Assembly: GCA_019118985.1 (NCBI GenBank)
Contig: DWXX01000073.1
Span: 1 to 7,707 of the forward strand
Direction of reading: 5' to 3'
DNA: 7,707 nt
From: Candidatus Faecalibacterium faecipullorum
GTDB lineage: Bacteria; Bacillota; Clostridia; Oscillospirales; Ruminococcaceae
The first letter of the stretch is position 1; each line of letters starts with the position of its first letter. Made by a program: the position numbers and the translations under genes. Positions 1 through 5,737 of the stretch are shown here, in pieces. The notes under the pieces are model-generated. The model saw nothing but the letters and a program-made list of their open reading frames with translations. It did no database searches and was not told the DNA's origin.

Positions 1-189
1 AAGACCAACCTGAAAACAGTCGTCAAGAAGGCAAACGCTGCCATCGATGCCAAAGCCGCTGACAAGGACGCAACTGTCCTGGCTGCTGTTTCCGCGATCG
101 ACAAGGCCCGCGCCAAGGGCGTGCTGAAGAAAAACACCGCGTCCCGCAAGATCAGCCGTATGGCCAAGCGCGCCAACAAGGCCGTCTAA
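1..189 (+). CDS. rpsT: 30S ribosomal protein S20, C-terminal part (5' end outside window)
   Basis: The frame is open from base 1 to a TAA at 187-189 and gives 62 residues. They are very rich in Lys, Ala and Arg and end in a run of basic helix (ASRKISRMAKRANKAV). The segment ANAAIDAKAADKDA, then a helix, then KGVLKKNTASRKISRMAKRA is the classic C-terminal two-thirds of bacterial S20, a helical protein that binds 16S rRNA in the small subunit body. S20 is usually about 85-90 residues, so roughly the first 25 residues, the start codon and the promoter lie upstream of the window. It is convergent with the small gene at 487-197, with only 7 bases between the two stop codons, and is followed by an intrinsic terminator. 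Codon use (AAG, GCC, CGC) is that of a highly expressed gene in a GC-rich genome. The identification is nearly certain. Confidence 0.96.
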   Translation, partial: KTNLKTVVKKANAAIDAKAADKDATVLAAVSAIDKARAKGVLKKNTASRKISRMAKRANKAV

Positions 190-196
190 AAGACCT

Positions 197-487
197 TCAC
201 GACTGGTTCGATACGATTGACGAACAAAGCTCTCCGCGCCATTCATCGGGCAGGAGGGCTTTTGTTTTGCCATCCGCGGCGTCGGGCAGCAGCCAGGCCG
301 CGGCGTTCAGCAGGCAGGCTGCGGCGGCAAGGAGCAGCGCCTCGGGCCCGAAGGCCGGCCCCCGCCCCCAAAAGGCGGCCAGCAGCCCCTCGGCCGACCA
401 CCACACCGGCGGCAGAGCGAGGGAAACGGCGCCCAGGGCAAAGCACCCCCGGCGCAGCGCGTGCAGGAAAACGGGCAGAGCGGGCAT
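197..487 (-). CDS. Small hydrophobic protein of unknown function at the end of the spoVA operon
   Basis: This 96-residue frame is not a family I recognise. It is supported as a real gene by a strong Shine-Dalgarno on the minus strand (AAAAGGAGG, 9 bases before the ATG at 487-485) and by its place as the last member of the spoVAC-AD-AE row, 70 bases after spoVAE. The sequence has a short basic N-terminus, a hydrophobic stretch at about residues 14-31 (GCFALGAVSLALPPVWW) and a second Ala/Leu-rich one at about 50-67 (ALLLAAAACLLNAAAWLL), followed by a polar tail (about 70-96). It is therefore probably a two-pass inner-membrane protein. Its 3' end runs through the rpsT terminator and stops (TGA) 7 bases from the rpsT stop. 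If cotranscribed with spoVA it would be expressed in the forespore. The translation start may be influenced by an inverted repeat flanking the RBS. The alternative is a spurious GC-rich ORF, but the RBS argues against that. Confidence 0.6.
   Translation of the reverse strand: MPALPVFLHALRRGCFALGAVSLALPPVWWSAEGLLAAFWGRGPAFGPEALLLAAAACLLNAAAWLLPDAADGKTKALLPDEWRGELCSSIVSNQS
226..268 (+). terminator. Intrinsic terminator of rpsT
   Basis: AAAGCTCTCC (226-235) pairs with GGAGGGCTTT (253-262) with a single G-U wobble. The T-rich tract TTTTGTTTT (260-268) forms the end of the stem and its tail. It starts 37 bases after the rpsT stop. It lies inside the 3' end of the convergent gene at 487-197, so the last codons of that gene are constrained by the stem. 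In the opposite direction the tail (GCTTTGTTCG) is weaker, so it may serve the minus strand only poorly. Confidence 0.75.
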
Positions 488-520
488 GGTATGTAACCTC
501 CTTTTCTGCCCAGCATACCA
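487..520 (-). promoter_or_regulatory. Inverted repeat bracketing the RBS of the small membrane protein gene
   Basis: Read on the minus strand, TGGTATG (520-514) and CATACCA (493-487) form a perfect 7-bp inverted repeat. The 20-base loop carries the AAAAGGAGG ribosome binding site, and the downstream arm ends on the A of the ATG. In mRNA this would be a hairpin presenting the RBS in its loop with the start codon at its foot. It could tune translation or couple it to spoVAE translation. It could also be chance, as no conservation data are available. Confidence 0.35.
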
Positions 521-557
521 CGGCCGGCGCGCAAAGGAGGGCGAAGGGCGGCGGGGC

Positions 558-914
558 CTAGTTCTGGTCCCGGCTGCGGCTCAAAAAGGCGCAGACCACC
601 CCGCAGACAAGGCTCGCGGCGATGCCGGCGGCCCCTGCCCGCAGCCCGCCGGTCAGGCAGCCCAGCAGCCCCTGCTCAGCCCCTGCCTGCCGCACCCCCT
701 GCGCCAGCAGATGGCCGAAGCCCAGCAGGGGTACGGTGGCCCCGCAGCCGGCAAAGTCGGCCAGGGGGCCGTACAGCCCTGCCGCCGACAACGCCACCCC
801 CGCCACCACGTACCCGGTCAGGATGCGGGCGGGGGTCAGGTTGGTCAGGTCGATCAGAAGCTGGCCGGCGGCGCAGATGAGCCCGCCGGTCAGGAAGGCC
901 AGAAGATATTCCAT
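558..914 (-). CDS. spoVAE: Stage V sporulation protein AE (SpoVAEb type)
   Basis: This is a 118-residue polytopic membrane protein, the same length as the roughly 116-residue SpoVAEb of Bacillus. It starts MEYLLAFLTGG and carries GGLICAAGQ at residues 10-18, LTPARILTGYVV at 26-37 and GATVPLLGFGH at 58-68. These are characteristic of the SpoVAC/SpoVAEb family. The same GG-x-ICAAGQ signature occurs in SpoVAC upstream, showing the two are paralogues. Known role of the family: part of the SpoVA channel in the spore inner membrane that takes dipicolinic acid (Ca-DPA) into the developing forespore and releases it in germination. The ATG at 914-912 has AGGAG 8-9 bases upstream and lies 22 bases after the spoVAD stop, so the two are cotranscribed. 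About four transmembrane segments are visible, and the C-terminus ends in a short charged tail (SRSRDQN). Confidence 0.92.
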   Translation of the reverse strand: MEYLLAFLTGGLICAAGQLLIDLTNLTPARILTGYVVAGVALSAAGLYGPLADFAGCGATVPLLGFGHLLAQGVRQAGAEQGLLGCLTGGLRAGAAGIAASLVCGVVCAFLSRSRDQN

Positions 915-936
915 TGCGTATTGCTCCTGTATAATA

Positions 937-1962
937 TTACGATGCGTCCCGGCCGGGGCCGGTCAGCTCGACGAGGTGGGCCACCGCGGGGATGCTCTCT
1001 TTCTGCAAAAAGGTGGTCTGGCTCATCAGCGCGCCGGTCGCGATGAAGAGCACCCGCTGCATCCTGCCCGCCGCGAGCTGGGGCAGGATCTGCCCGGCCA
1101 GGACGCTTGCGCAGCACCCCGGCCCCGACGCCCCGCTGCCAACCCGCTTGTCATTGCCGTAGAGCAGGCAGCCGCAGTCGGCGTGGCGCAGCCCGGCGAG
1201 GCCCTCCCGCTCCAGCAGGCCGGCCAGCAGGGCGCTGCCCACCCGGCCGAGGTCGCCGGTGTAGACGCAGTCAAAGTCGGCGGCCCCCGCGCCGGTGTCG
1301 GCGAGGTAGCGCAGCAGGGTGGCCGCGGCGGCGGGGGCCATCGCCGCCCCCATGTTGGTGATGTCCCGCACCCCGTAGTCCTGCACACGGCCGAAGGTCA
1401 CCGCCCGGACCTGCGCTTTGCCCGCCGCCCCCTGCCGGGCGGGGCGCAGCAGGCAGCAGCCGGCGGCGGTGGCGGTCCACTGCGCGGTGGGGGTGCGGAA
1501 GGCCCCATAGCACAGCGGGGTGCGGAACTGCCGCTCGGCGGCGCAGAAGTGCCCCGAGGCCATGGCCAGCACCCCGTCGGCCATCCCGCCGGCGCAGAGG
1601 GCCGCGGCAAGGCCGATGGCCTCAGCCATGGTGCTGCAGGCCCCGAACACCCCCGCGAAGGGCAGGCCCAGCTCCCGCATGGCGTAGCCGGAGGCGGTGC
1701 ACTGCGCCTGTAAGTCCCCCGCGAGGGCCAGGTCGACCGGGCCGCCGGACGGGTCTTTCTGCAGGCAGAGCCGGGCTGTGCGCACCAGCAGAGCGCGCTC
1801 GGCGGCCTCCCAGGTGGGCTGGCCCAGGCGGTTGTCGCGGCACAGCTCGTCAAAACAGCCGGCCAGCGGGCCTTCGCCCTCCTTTTTGCCCCCCACCGCC
1901 GCGCCGGCCGCGATGACCGGCGGGGTGGGGAAGATCAATGTGTCGCCATGCCGCAGGGCCAT
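937..1962 (-). CDS. spoVAD: Stage V sporulation protein AD, DPA-binding thiolase-fold protein
   Basis: This 341-residue protein closely matches the length (about 338) and motif order of Bacillus SpoVAD. It has an N-terminal PVIAAGAAVGGKKEGEGPL, then LAGDLQAQCTASGYAMRELGLPF, FGACST at 106-111 (Cys109), AERQFRTP, MGAAMAPAAAATL, YTGDLGRVGS, HADCGCLLY and, near the end, ATGALMSQTTFLQKESIPAVAH. SpoVAD has a beta-ketoacyl synthase/thiolase-like fold but acts as the DPA-binding component on the inner membrane, not as an enzyme. I chose the ATG at 1962-1960. From there the first 11 residues (MALRHGDTLIF) align without gaps to MKLTGKQTWVF of the Bacillus protein as I recall it, and the mRNA has GGAAAGGGGG 9-10 bases upstream. 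An in-frame ATG at 2016 would add 18 residues with no family counterpart. It lies 96 bases after spoVAC and 22 before spoVAE in the same operon. Confidence 0.95.
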   Translation of the reverse strand: MALRHGDTLIFPTPPVIAAGAAVGGKKEGEGPLAGCFDELCRDNRLGQPTWEAAERALLVRTARLCLQKDPSGGPVDLALAGDLQAQCTASGYAMRELGLPFAGVFGACSTMAEAIGLAAALCAGGMADGVLAMASGHFCAAERQFRTPLCYGAFRTPTAQWTATAAGCCLLRPARQGAAGKAQVRAVTFGRVQDYGVRDITNMGAAMAPAAAATLLRYLADTGAGAADFDCVYTGDLGRVGSALLAGLLEREGLAGLRHADCGCLLYGNDKRVGSGASGPGCCASVLAGQILPQLAAGRMQRVLFIATGALMSQTTFLQKESIPAVAHLVELTGPGRDAS

Positions 1963-2058
1963 GGGACGGCGCCCCCTTTCCAATGTGCCATACAGGGGGA
2001 GAAAATTGCATCCCATCCCCCTGTTTTTGCAATATTTTCCGCCCGGCGGGCGTATCCT

Positions 2059-2502
2059 CTATATGAGGCCCGCCAGCCACAGCGCCAGGCCGTAGACCGC
2101 CGAGGCCAGGGTGCCGTAGACGATGACCGGCCCCGCGATGGTGAACATCTTGGCCCCGGTGCCGGCCACCCGCCCTTCGGGGAAAAACTCGATGGCGGCG
2201 CTGACCACCGCGTTGGCAAAGCCGGTGATGGGCACAAGGGTGCCCGCCCCCGCCCGGGCGGCCAGCTTCTGGTACCAGCCAAAGGCGGTGGCAAGGGCCG
2301 ACAGCGCGATGAGGGTGCAGCTGGTCAGGGCGCCGGCGGTCTCGCCGTCCGCCCCGGCGGCAAGGAAGGCCTGCCGCAGCGCCTGCCCCGCCGCGCAGAT
2401 GCCGCCCCCGACGCAGAAAGCCCACAGGCAGTCCTTCCCCAGCGGGGAGGGCGGCCCGGCCTGCCGCACCAGGCGGGCATATTCTTCGCTCGACAGATGC
2501 AT
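2059..2502 (-). CDS. spoVAC: Stage V sporulation protein AC
   Basis: The 147-residue membrane protein matches the usual length of SpoVAC (about 150). Family signatures are VGGGICAAGQ at 31-40, a long hydrophobic stretch around 62-76, GTLVPITGFANAVVSAAIEF at 87-106, then EGRVAGTGAKMFTIAGPVIVYG at 109-130 and a C-terminal membrane helix. The polar N-terminus (MHLSSEEYARLVRQAG) is cytoplasmic-like. SpoVAC is the membrane channel part of the SpoVA DPA transporter and in Bacillus has been described as a mechanosensitive channel involved in early germination. The ATG at 2502-2500 is preceded by AGGAGG, 10 bases upstream. It is first in the minus-strand operon spoVAC-spoVAD-spoVAE-small ORF, the reduced set typical of Clostridia; the spoVAA, spoVAB and spoVAF genes of Bacillus are not present here. 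Confidence 0.94.
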   Translation of the reverse strand: MHLSSEEYARLVRQAGPPSPLGKDCLWAFCVGGGICAAGQALRQAFLAAGADGETAGALTSCTLIALSALATAFGWYQKLAARAGAGTLVPITGFANAVVSAAIEFFPEGRVAGTGAKMFTIAGPVIVYGTLASAVYGLALWLAGLI

Positions 2503-2551
2503 GGAACGTTCGCCTCCTGTTCATCCTGACTACAAGGGTGCCCGGGGGACG

Positions 2552-2572
2552 GGCGGAATATCCGCCGTTTTT
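2552..2572. repeat. Hairpin-forming inverted repeat between spoVAC and the carboxypeptidase gene
   Basis: GGCGGA (2552-2557), three bases, then TCCGCC (2561-2566), followed on the plus strand by GTTTTT. Read on the plus strand it has the shape of a small intrinsic terminator placed 35 bases before the start codon at 2607. Read on the minus strand it lies in the presumed 5' leader of spoVAC. It could block plus-strand antisense read-through, act as an operator, or be a leader hairpin. The function cannot be decided from the sequence. Confidence 0.45.
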
Positions 2573-2579
2573 GCTTTGA

Positions 2580-2610
2580 ATTGTGTGAATCAGAGAGGTT
2601 TTTGCTATGC
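2580..2610 (-). promoter_or_regulatory. Possible sigma-G promoter of the spoVA operon
   Basis: On the minus strand GCATA (2610-2606) is followed after 18 bases by CACACAA (2587-2581). The forespore sigma-G pattern is about GHATR, 17-18 bases, CATNNTA. The -35 fits and the spacing fits, but the -10 differs from CATACTA at two positions. The spoVA operon of Bacillus is a known sigma-G target. The -35 would overlap the start codon of the divergent gene at 2607, and the 5' UTR would be about 70 bases and include the palindrome at 2552-2566. Weak evidence. Confidence 0.3.
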
Positions 2611-3530
2611 AGCCCATGTCCCCTGTTCCTCATGACCCCGCCGGGCGGCCGCCCCGCCGCCGGCTGACCCGGGCCGAGATGCGCCGCCGTCGCCGCCGCC
2701 GGGCGGTGCGGCGGGTAGGCGTTCTGCTCTGCGGTCTGGCCCTTGTGGCGGGCGGGGTGTCCTTTGCGGTGACCCGCCTGCAGGCCGCCGGGCAGGATGC
2801 GCCCGAGGCCGTCCTGCCCGACGAGGCCCCCGCCGCCCCGCTGTCCCAGCCGGCGCAGCCGGAGGCGGACAGCGCCCCCGCCGCCCCGGACAACGCCCTC
2901 GGGCTGACCGCCGCCGAGGCCGCCGCCATGCTGGCCGACCCGCGGATGGTGCTGGTCAACCATCAGGTGCCGATGCCTGAGGATTACACCTTCGACACCA
3001 GGGAGTGCGGCTCGGCCACCGCCATCAACAAGACCCTGCAGACCGAGGCGGCCGACGCCTTCCTCGCCATGCAGGCGGCGGCTGCCGCCGACGGCGTCAC
3101 CGTCTGGATGCAGAGCGGCTACCGCAGCGTCGACTACCAGACCACCCTGTATGACAACAAGACCCGGCAGTTCCTCGACCAGGGCTACGACGAGGCCACG
3201 GCCCGGGAGCTTGCGGCCAACGTCGTCAACCCGCCCCGCTACTCCGAGCACAACTGCGGCCTGGCCGCCGACCTGAACTGCCCCGACTACACCGCCCTGG
3301 AGACCGGCTTTGAGGACACCGACGCCTTTGCCTGGCTGTGCGAGCACGCCGTGGACTACGGCTTCATCCTGCGCTACCCCAAGGGGGAGGCGGCCGAGGC
3401 TGTGACCGAGATCACCTACGAGCCCTGGCACTGGCGGTACGTCGGCGCCGAGAACGCTGCAAAGATCAATGCAAGCGGGCTGATCTTTGAGCAGTACATC
3501 GCCGAGCTGCAGGCCATCGCCGCCGGCTGA
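2607..3530 (+). CDS. Membrane-anchored D-alanyl-D-alanine carboxypeptidase, VanY type (peptidase M15B)
   Basis: This 307-residue cell-wall peptidase would remove the terminal D-Ala from peptidoglycan stem peptides outside the membrane. The N-terminus is strongly basic (an unbroken run of Arg around residues 26-33), followed by one membrane segment at about 37-55, so it is probably a signal anchor. A Pro/Ala-rich linker (about 60-97) leads to the catalytic domain (about 110-300). Family motifs are all present: SGYRS at 170-174, SEHNCGLAADL at 213-223 (zinc ligands His215 and Asp222) and EPWHWRYVG at 272-280 (catalytic Glu272, zinc ligand His275). The residues NC in SEHNCG replace the commoner QTG or GTG neighbours, and the key residues are intact. 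The ATG at 2607 has AGAGAGG 8 bases upstream. It is divergent from spoVAC, so a role in spore or envelope peptidoglycan is possible but is inference. No vanHAX or two-component genes lie nearby, so it need not concern vancomycin. Confidence 0.9.
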   Translation: MQPMSPVPHDPAGRPPRRRLTRAEMRRRRRRRAVRRVGVLLCGLALVAGGVSFAVTRLQAAGQDAPEAVLPDEAPAAPLSQPAQPEADSAPAAPDNALGLTAAEAAAMLADPRMVLVNHQVPMPEDYTFDTRECGSATAINKTLQTEAADAFLAMQAAAAADGVTVWMQSGYRSVDYQTTLYDNKTRQFLDQGYDEATARELAANVVNPPRYSEHNCGLAADLNCPDYTALETGFEDTDAFAWLCEHAVDYGFILRYPKGEAAEAVTEITYEPWHWRYVGAENAAKINASGLIFEQYIAELQAIAAG

Positions 3531-3532
3531 AG

Positions 3533-3574
3533 CCGGGCCGGTGTGTGAAAGTTTTGGCCCGGATTGCATTTTGC
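3533..3574 (+). terminator. Weak terminator-like hairpin after the carboxypeptidase gene
   Basis: CCGGGCC (3533-3539) and GGCCCGG (3556-3562) are a perfect 7-bp inverted repeat beginning 3 bases after the stop codon, with a 16-base loop. The following bases ATTGCATTTTG are only moderately T-rich. It may end transcription inefficiently. The next promoter begins within its tail. Confidence 0.4.
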
Positions 3575-3592
3575 GGGCCGATATGATAAGAT
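3564..3592 (+). promoter_or_regulatory. Putative sigma-A promoter of the DUF4358-MBOAT-DHHW genes
   Basis: TTGCAT (3564-3569), a 17-base spacer and TAAGAT (3587-3592) preceded by TGA, giving an extended -10 (TGATAAGAT). An overlapping TATGAT lies at 3582-3587. Transcription would start near 3599, directly at the foot of a hairpin at 3600-3621. The -35 is poor (3 of 6) and the extended -10 compensates. Confidence 0.45.
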
Positions 3593-3599
3593 AGGCTTG

Positions 3600-3621
3600 C
3601 CCTGCAGCAAAGGCTGCGGGG
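3600..3621 (+). promoter_or_regulatory. 5'-leader hairpin of the DUF4358 transcript
   Basis: CCCTGCAGC (3600-3608) and GCTGCGGGG (3613-3621) form a 9-bp stem (one G-U pair) closed by the tetraloop AAAG. It sits at or next to the predicted transcription start and is not followed by a T-tract, so it is more likely a 5' mRNA-stabilising stem than a terminator. Confidence 0.4.
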
Positions 3622-3656
3622 GCATGACAGTATCGAAAAGAAGGATAAGGTTCTCT

Positions 3657-4223
3657 ATGATGAAACGCAGTATTTTGTGTATGCTGACCGCTCTGGCCCT
3701 CTGTGCCGCTCTGCTGGCGGGCTGCGGCGGTTCTTCCTCTTCTTCCCAGGCGGGCAGCGCTGCAAACAGCGCGCCGGCCTCCTCGGAACAGACGGCCGAG
3801 ACCCGCGCCGGCGCTGAGAACGCCGCCGCCGACCTCGACGCCGTGGCGGAAAAGCTGCTGGAGGCAAACCCCATCTCCAACCAGTTCGAGATCGCGGCCA
3901 TGAACATCGAGTACGACTTCATGCTTGCGGCCGACGACGTGGTCAGCTACAAGGGGGTGCGCAGCAACGACAACGGCGACGCCGGGCTTGTGCTGGTCAT
4001 CCAGCCCGCCGCGGGCAGGTCTGAGGCCATCTGCGAGACCCTCGAGACCTACAAGCAGGACCAGGTGGCCTTCTACGGCAACTACCCCGAGTTCGGCCAG
4101 GCGCAGGCCAATGTGCAGAACGCCGTCATCAAGGGCAGCGACAGCCTGGTGGTGATGGTCATCGCCTCCAACGAGTGCGACGCAGACCTCGGCCCGGCGG
4201 TGGACGCCGTCTTTGCGCAGTAA
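3657..4223 (+). CDS. DUF4358-type lipoprotein
   Basis: This encodes 188 residues from the ATG at 3657 (AAGGATAAGG lies 6 bases upstream; the adjacent ATG at 3660 is equally possible). A lipoprotein signal is clear: MMKR, a hydrophobic core, and the lipobox LLAGC with the lipidated Cys at residue 23, followed by a Ser/Ala/Gln-rich linker (24-50). The rest (about 58-188) has the layout of DUF4358: NPISNQFEIAAMNIEYDFMLAADDVVSYKGVRSNDNGDAGLVLVI, then the ETYKQDQVAFYGNYPE segment and a closing strand SLVVMVIASNECDAD. DUF4358 has no established function. In Clostridia such genes often stand next to MBOAT and DHHW genes, as here, which suggests a partner in an extracellular acylation or envelope assembly complex. 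An upstream in-frame ATG at 3564 would put about 31 polar residues before the signal peptide and overlaps the promoter, so it is rejected. Confidence 0.85.
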   Translation: MMKRSILCMLTALALCAALLAGCGGSSSSSQAGSAANSAPASSEQTAETRAGAENAAADLDAVAEKLLEANPISNQFEIAAMNIEYDFMLAADDVVSYKGVRSNDNGDAGLVLVIQPAAGRSEAICETLETYKQDQVAFYGNYPEFGQAQANVQNAVIKGSDSLVVMVIASNECDADLGPAVDAVFAQ

Positions 4224-4233
4224 ACAGCCCAAC

Positions 4234-4275
4234 ATCAGAGCCGGTGCCCCGCGGCATGGGCTCTGATTTGGTTTT
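4234..4275 (+). terminator. Intrinsic terminator or attenuator between the lipoprotein and MBOAT genes
   Basis: ATCAGAGCC (4234-4242) and GGCTCTGAT (4259-4267) form a perfect 9-bp stem. Within the loop TGCC and GGCA give a second short stem around CCGC. The tail TTTGGTTTTG is a split T-tract. It lies 10 bases after the DUF4358 stop and 30 before the MBOAT start. No separate promoter is visible in 4276-4305, so it is likely a partial terminator that lets some transcripts continue and makes the lipoprotein more abundant than MBOAT and DHHW. Confidence 0.7.
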
Positions 4276-4305
4276 GCCCCCATTCCAGCAGAAGGAGAGA
4301 CTGCC

Positions 4306-5724
4306 TTGATATTCAGTTCGATCATCTTCCTGTTCCACTTTCTGCCCTTTACCCTGGCGGCTTACTACATCGCGCCGGCCAAACTGAAGAACACCGTCCT
4401 GTTCATCTGCAGTTTGGTGTTCTACTGCTGGGGCGAGGTGCGCTTTTTCCCGGTGATGCTGAGCCTCATCCTCATCAACTACCTGTGCGGGCTGGGCATC
4501 GCCCATTTCGAGGGGCGGCCCCACGCCCGGCGGGCGCTGCTGATCCTGGCGCTGGTGGGCAGCTTCGGGATGCTGTTCTACTTCAAGTACGCGAACTTCG
4601 TGCTGGAGAGCGCCAACACCCTGCTGGGGACGTCCTTTGCCCCCATCGAGGGGATCAGCGTTCTGCCGCTGGGCATCAGCTTCTACACCTTCCAGACCCT
4701 GTCCTACACCATCGACGTCTACCGCCGGGACGTCGCGGCGGAAAAAAACATCATCGACTTCGGCGCCTATGTGGTGATGTTCCCGCAGCTGATCGCCGGG
4801 CCCATCGTCAAGTACCGCGACGTGGCCGCCCAGCTGCACGTCTACAAGCACCGCTATAACCTCGCCCAGATCGAAGAGGGGGTGACCATCTTCACCTTCG
4901 GCCTGGCCAAAAAGGTATTGCTGGCCGACGCCGTCGGCGCGCTGTGGACCGACATCATCGGGGTGGCGGACGATGCGTCCATCACCTTCGTGGGGCTGTC
5001 GAACGCCTCCACCGCCCTGGTCTGGCTGGGCATTCTGGCCTACAGCTTCCAGCTGTACTTCGACTTTTCGGGCTATTCGATGATGGCCATCGGCATGGGC
5101 AAGATGATGGGCTTTGAGTTCCCGCAGAACTTCAACTACCCCTACATCTCGGCCTCCATCACCGAGTTCTGGCGGCGGTGGCACATGACCCTGTCCAGCT
5201 GGTTCCGCGAGTATGTCTATATCCCCCTGGGCGGCAACCGCAAGGGGCTGCGCCGGCAGATCTTCAACCTCTTCATCGTCGAGCTGCTGACCGGCATCTG
5301 GCACGGCGCGGACTGGAACTTTATCTGCTGGGGGCTGTACTACTTCGTACTGCTGGCGGCGGAAAAGCTCTTCCTGCTCAAACACCTGCAGAAGGGCCGC
5401 GTCTGGCCCCACATCTACACCCTCTTCTTTGTGGTGGTGGGCTGGGCCATGTTCGTGGGCAACGACCCCGGGGTGGAGTTCGGGCTGCTGTTCCGGCGGC
5501 TGTTCATCCCCACCGGCGGGGTGTCGCCGGTCTATTTCCTGCGCAATTACGGGGTGCTGCTGGCCGTCTCCTTCCTCTGCTGCACCCCGCTGATCGAAAA
5601 GCTGTGGGACAGGCTGCGGGCCCGCAGCTGGACGCGGGTGCTGACGGTGGGGGTGCTGCTGGTGGTCTCCACCGCCTATGTGGTGGGCAGCACCAACAGC
5701 CCCTTCCTCTACTTCAACTTCTAA
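4306..5724 (+). CDS. MBOAT family membrane-bound O-acyltransferase (AlgI/DltB-like)
   Basis: This 472-residue polytopic protein has the standard AlgI length and motifs. The N-terminus reads (M)IFSSIIFLFHFLPFTL, the usual AlgI-type opening. The start is therefore the TTG at 4306, with AAGGAGA 7 bases upstream; no ATG fits. Further on come FPQLIAGPIVKYRD from 159, FGLAKKVLLADA, YSFQLYFDFSGYSMMAIGMGKMMGF from 246, EFWRRWHMTLSSWFREYVYIPLGGN with His293, and TGIWHGADWNF with His333. His333 is the counterpart of the catalytic His322 of Pseudomonas AlgI. Family role: receive an acyl (usually acetyl) group from a cytoplasmic donor and pass it through the membrane for transfer to an extracellular polymer. 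About ten or more membrane helices are apparent. The neighbouring DHHW protein, 13 bases downstream, is the likely periplasmic-side partner. The acyl group and the acceptor polymer (cell-wall glycan, teichoic acid or exopolysaccharide) cannot be told from the sequence. Confidence 0.95.
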   Translation: MIFSSIIFLFHFLPFTLAAYYIAPAKLKNTVLFICSLVFYCWGEVRFFPVMLSLILINYLCGLGIAHFEGRPHARRALLILALVGSFGMLFYFKYANFVLESANTLLGTSFAPIEGISVLPLGISFYTFQTLSYTIDVYRRDVAAEKNIIDFGAYVVMFPQLIAGPIVKYRDVAAQLHVYKHRYNLAQIEEGVTIFTFGLAKKVLLADAVGALWTDIIGVADDASITFVGLSNASTALVWLGILAYSFQLYFDFSGYSMMAIGMGKMMGFEFPQNFNYPYISASITEFWRRWHMTLSSWFREYVYIPLGGNRKGLRRQIFNLFIVELLTGIWHGADWNFICWGLYYFVLLAAEKLFLLKHLQKGRVWPHIYTLFFVVVGWAMFVGNDPGVEFGLLFRRLFIPTGGVSPVYFLRNYGVLLAVSFLCCTPLIEKLWDRLRARSWTRVLTVGVLLVVSTAYVVGSTNSPFLYFNF

Positions 5725-5737
5725 AAGGAGGCCCGGC

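Noticed and set aside
622..1713. Plus-strand ORF of 363 codons across spoVAD and spoVAE
   Set aside because: Repetitive Ala/Gly/Arg/Pro composition opposite recognisable SpoVAD and SpoVAE coding frames.
1963..2016. Upstream ATG at 2016 as the start of spoVAD
   Set aside because: It would add 18 residues without a family counterpart. The G-run just upstream of it abuts the ATG with no usable spacing, whereas the ATG at 1962 aligns with the family start and has a spaced RBS.
2607..3530. Vancomycin resistance gene cluster
   Set aside because: Only a VanY-type peptidase is present. No vanH, ligase, vanX, or vanRS genes lie alongside, and such peptidases are common in envelope metabolism.
3564..3656. 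Upstream ATG at 3564 as the start of the DUF4358 gene
   Set aside because: It would place a polar extension before the lipoprotein signal peptide and overlaps the predicted promoter and leader hairpin.
2325..4325. Very long antisense ORF (666 codons) on the minus strand
   Set aside because: It runs opposite the carboxypeptidase and DUF4358 genes, which have clear motifs and RBSs. Its product is a low-complexity Gly/Arg/Pro/Ala sequence, typical of a shadow frame in GC-rich DNA.
5678..5737. Upstream ATG at 5678 as the start of the DHHW gene
   Set aside because: It overlaps the end of the MBOAT gene, encodes a low-complexity extension and lacks an RBS. The ATG at 5738 has an excellent one.
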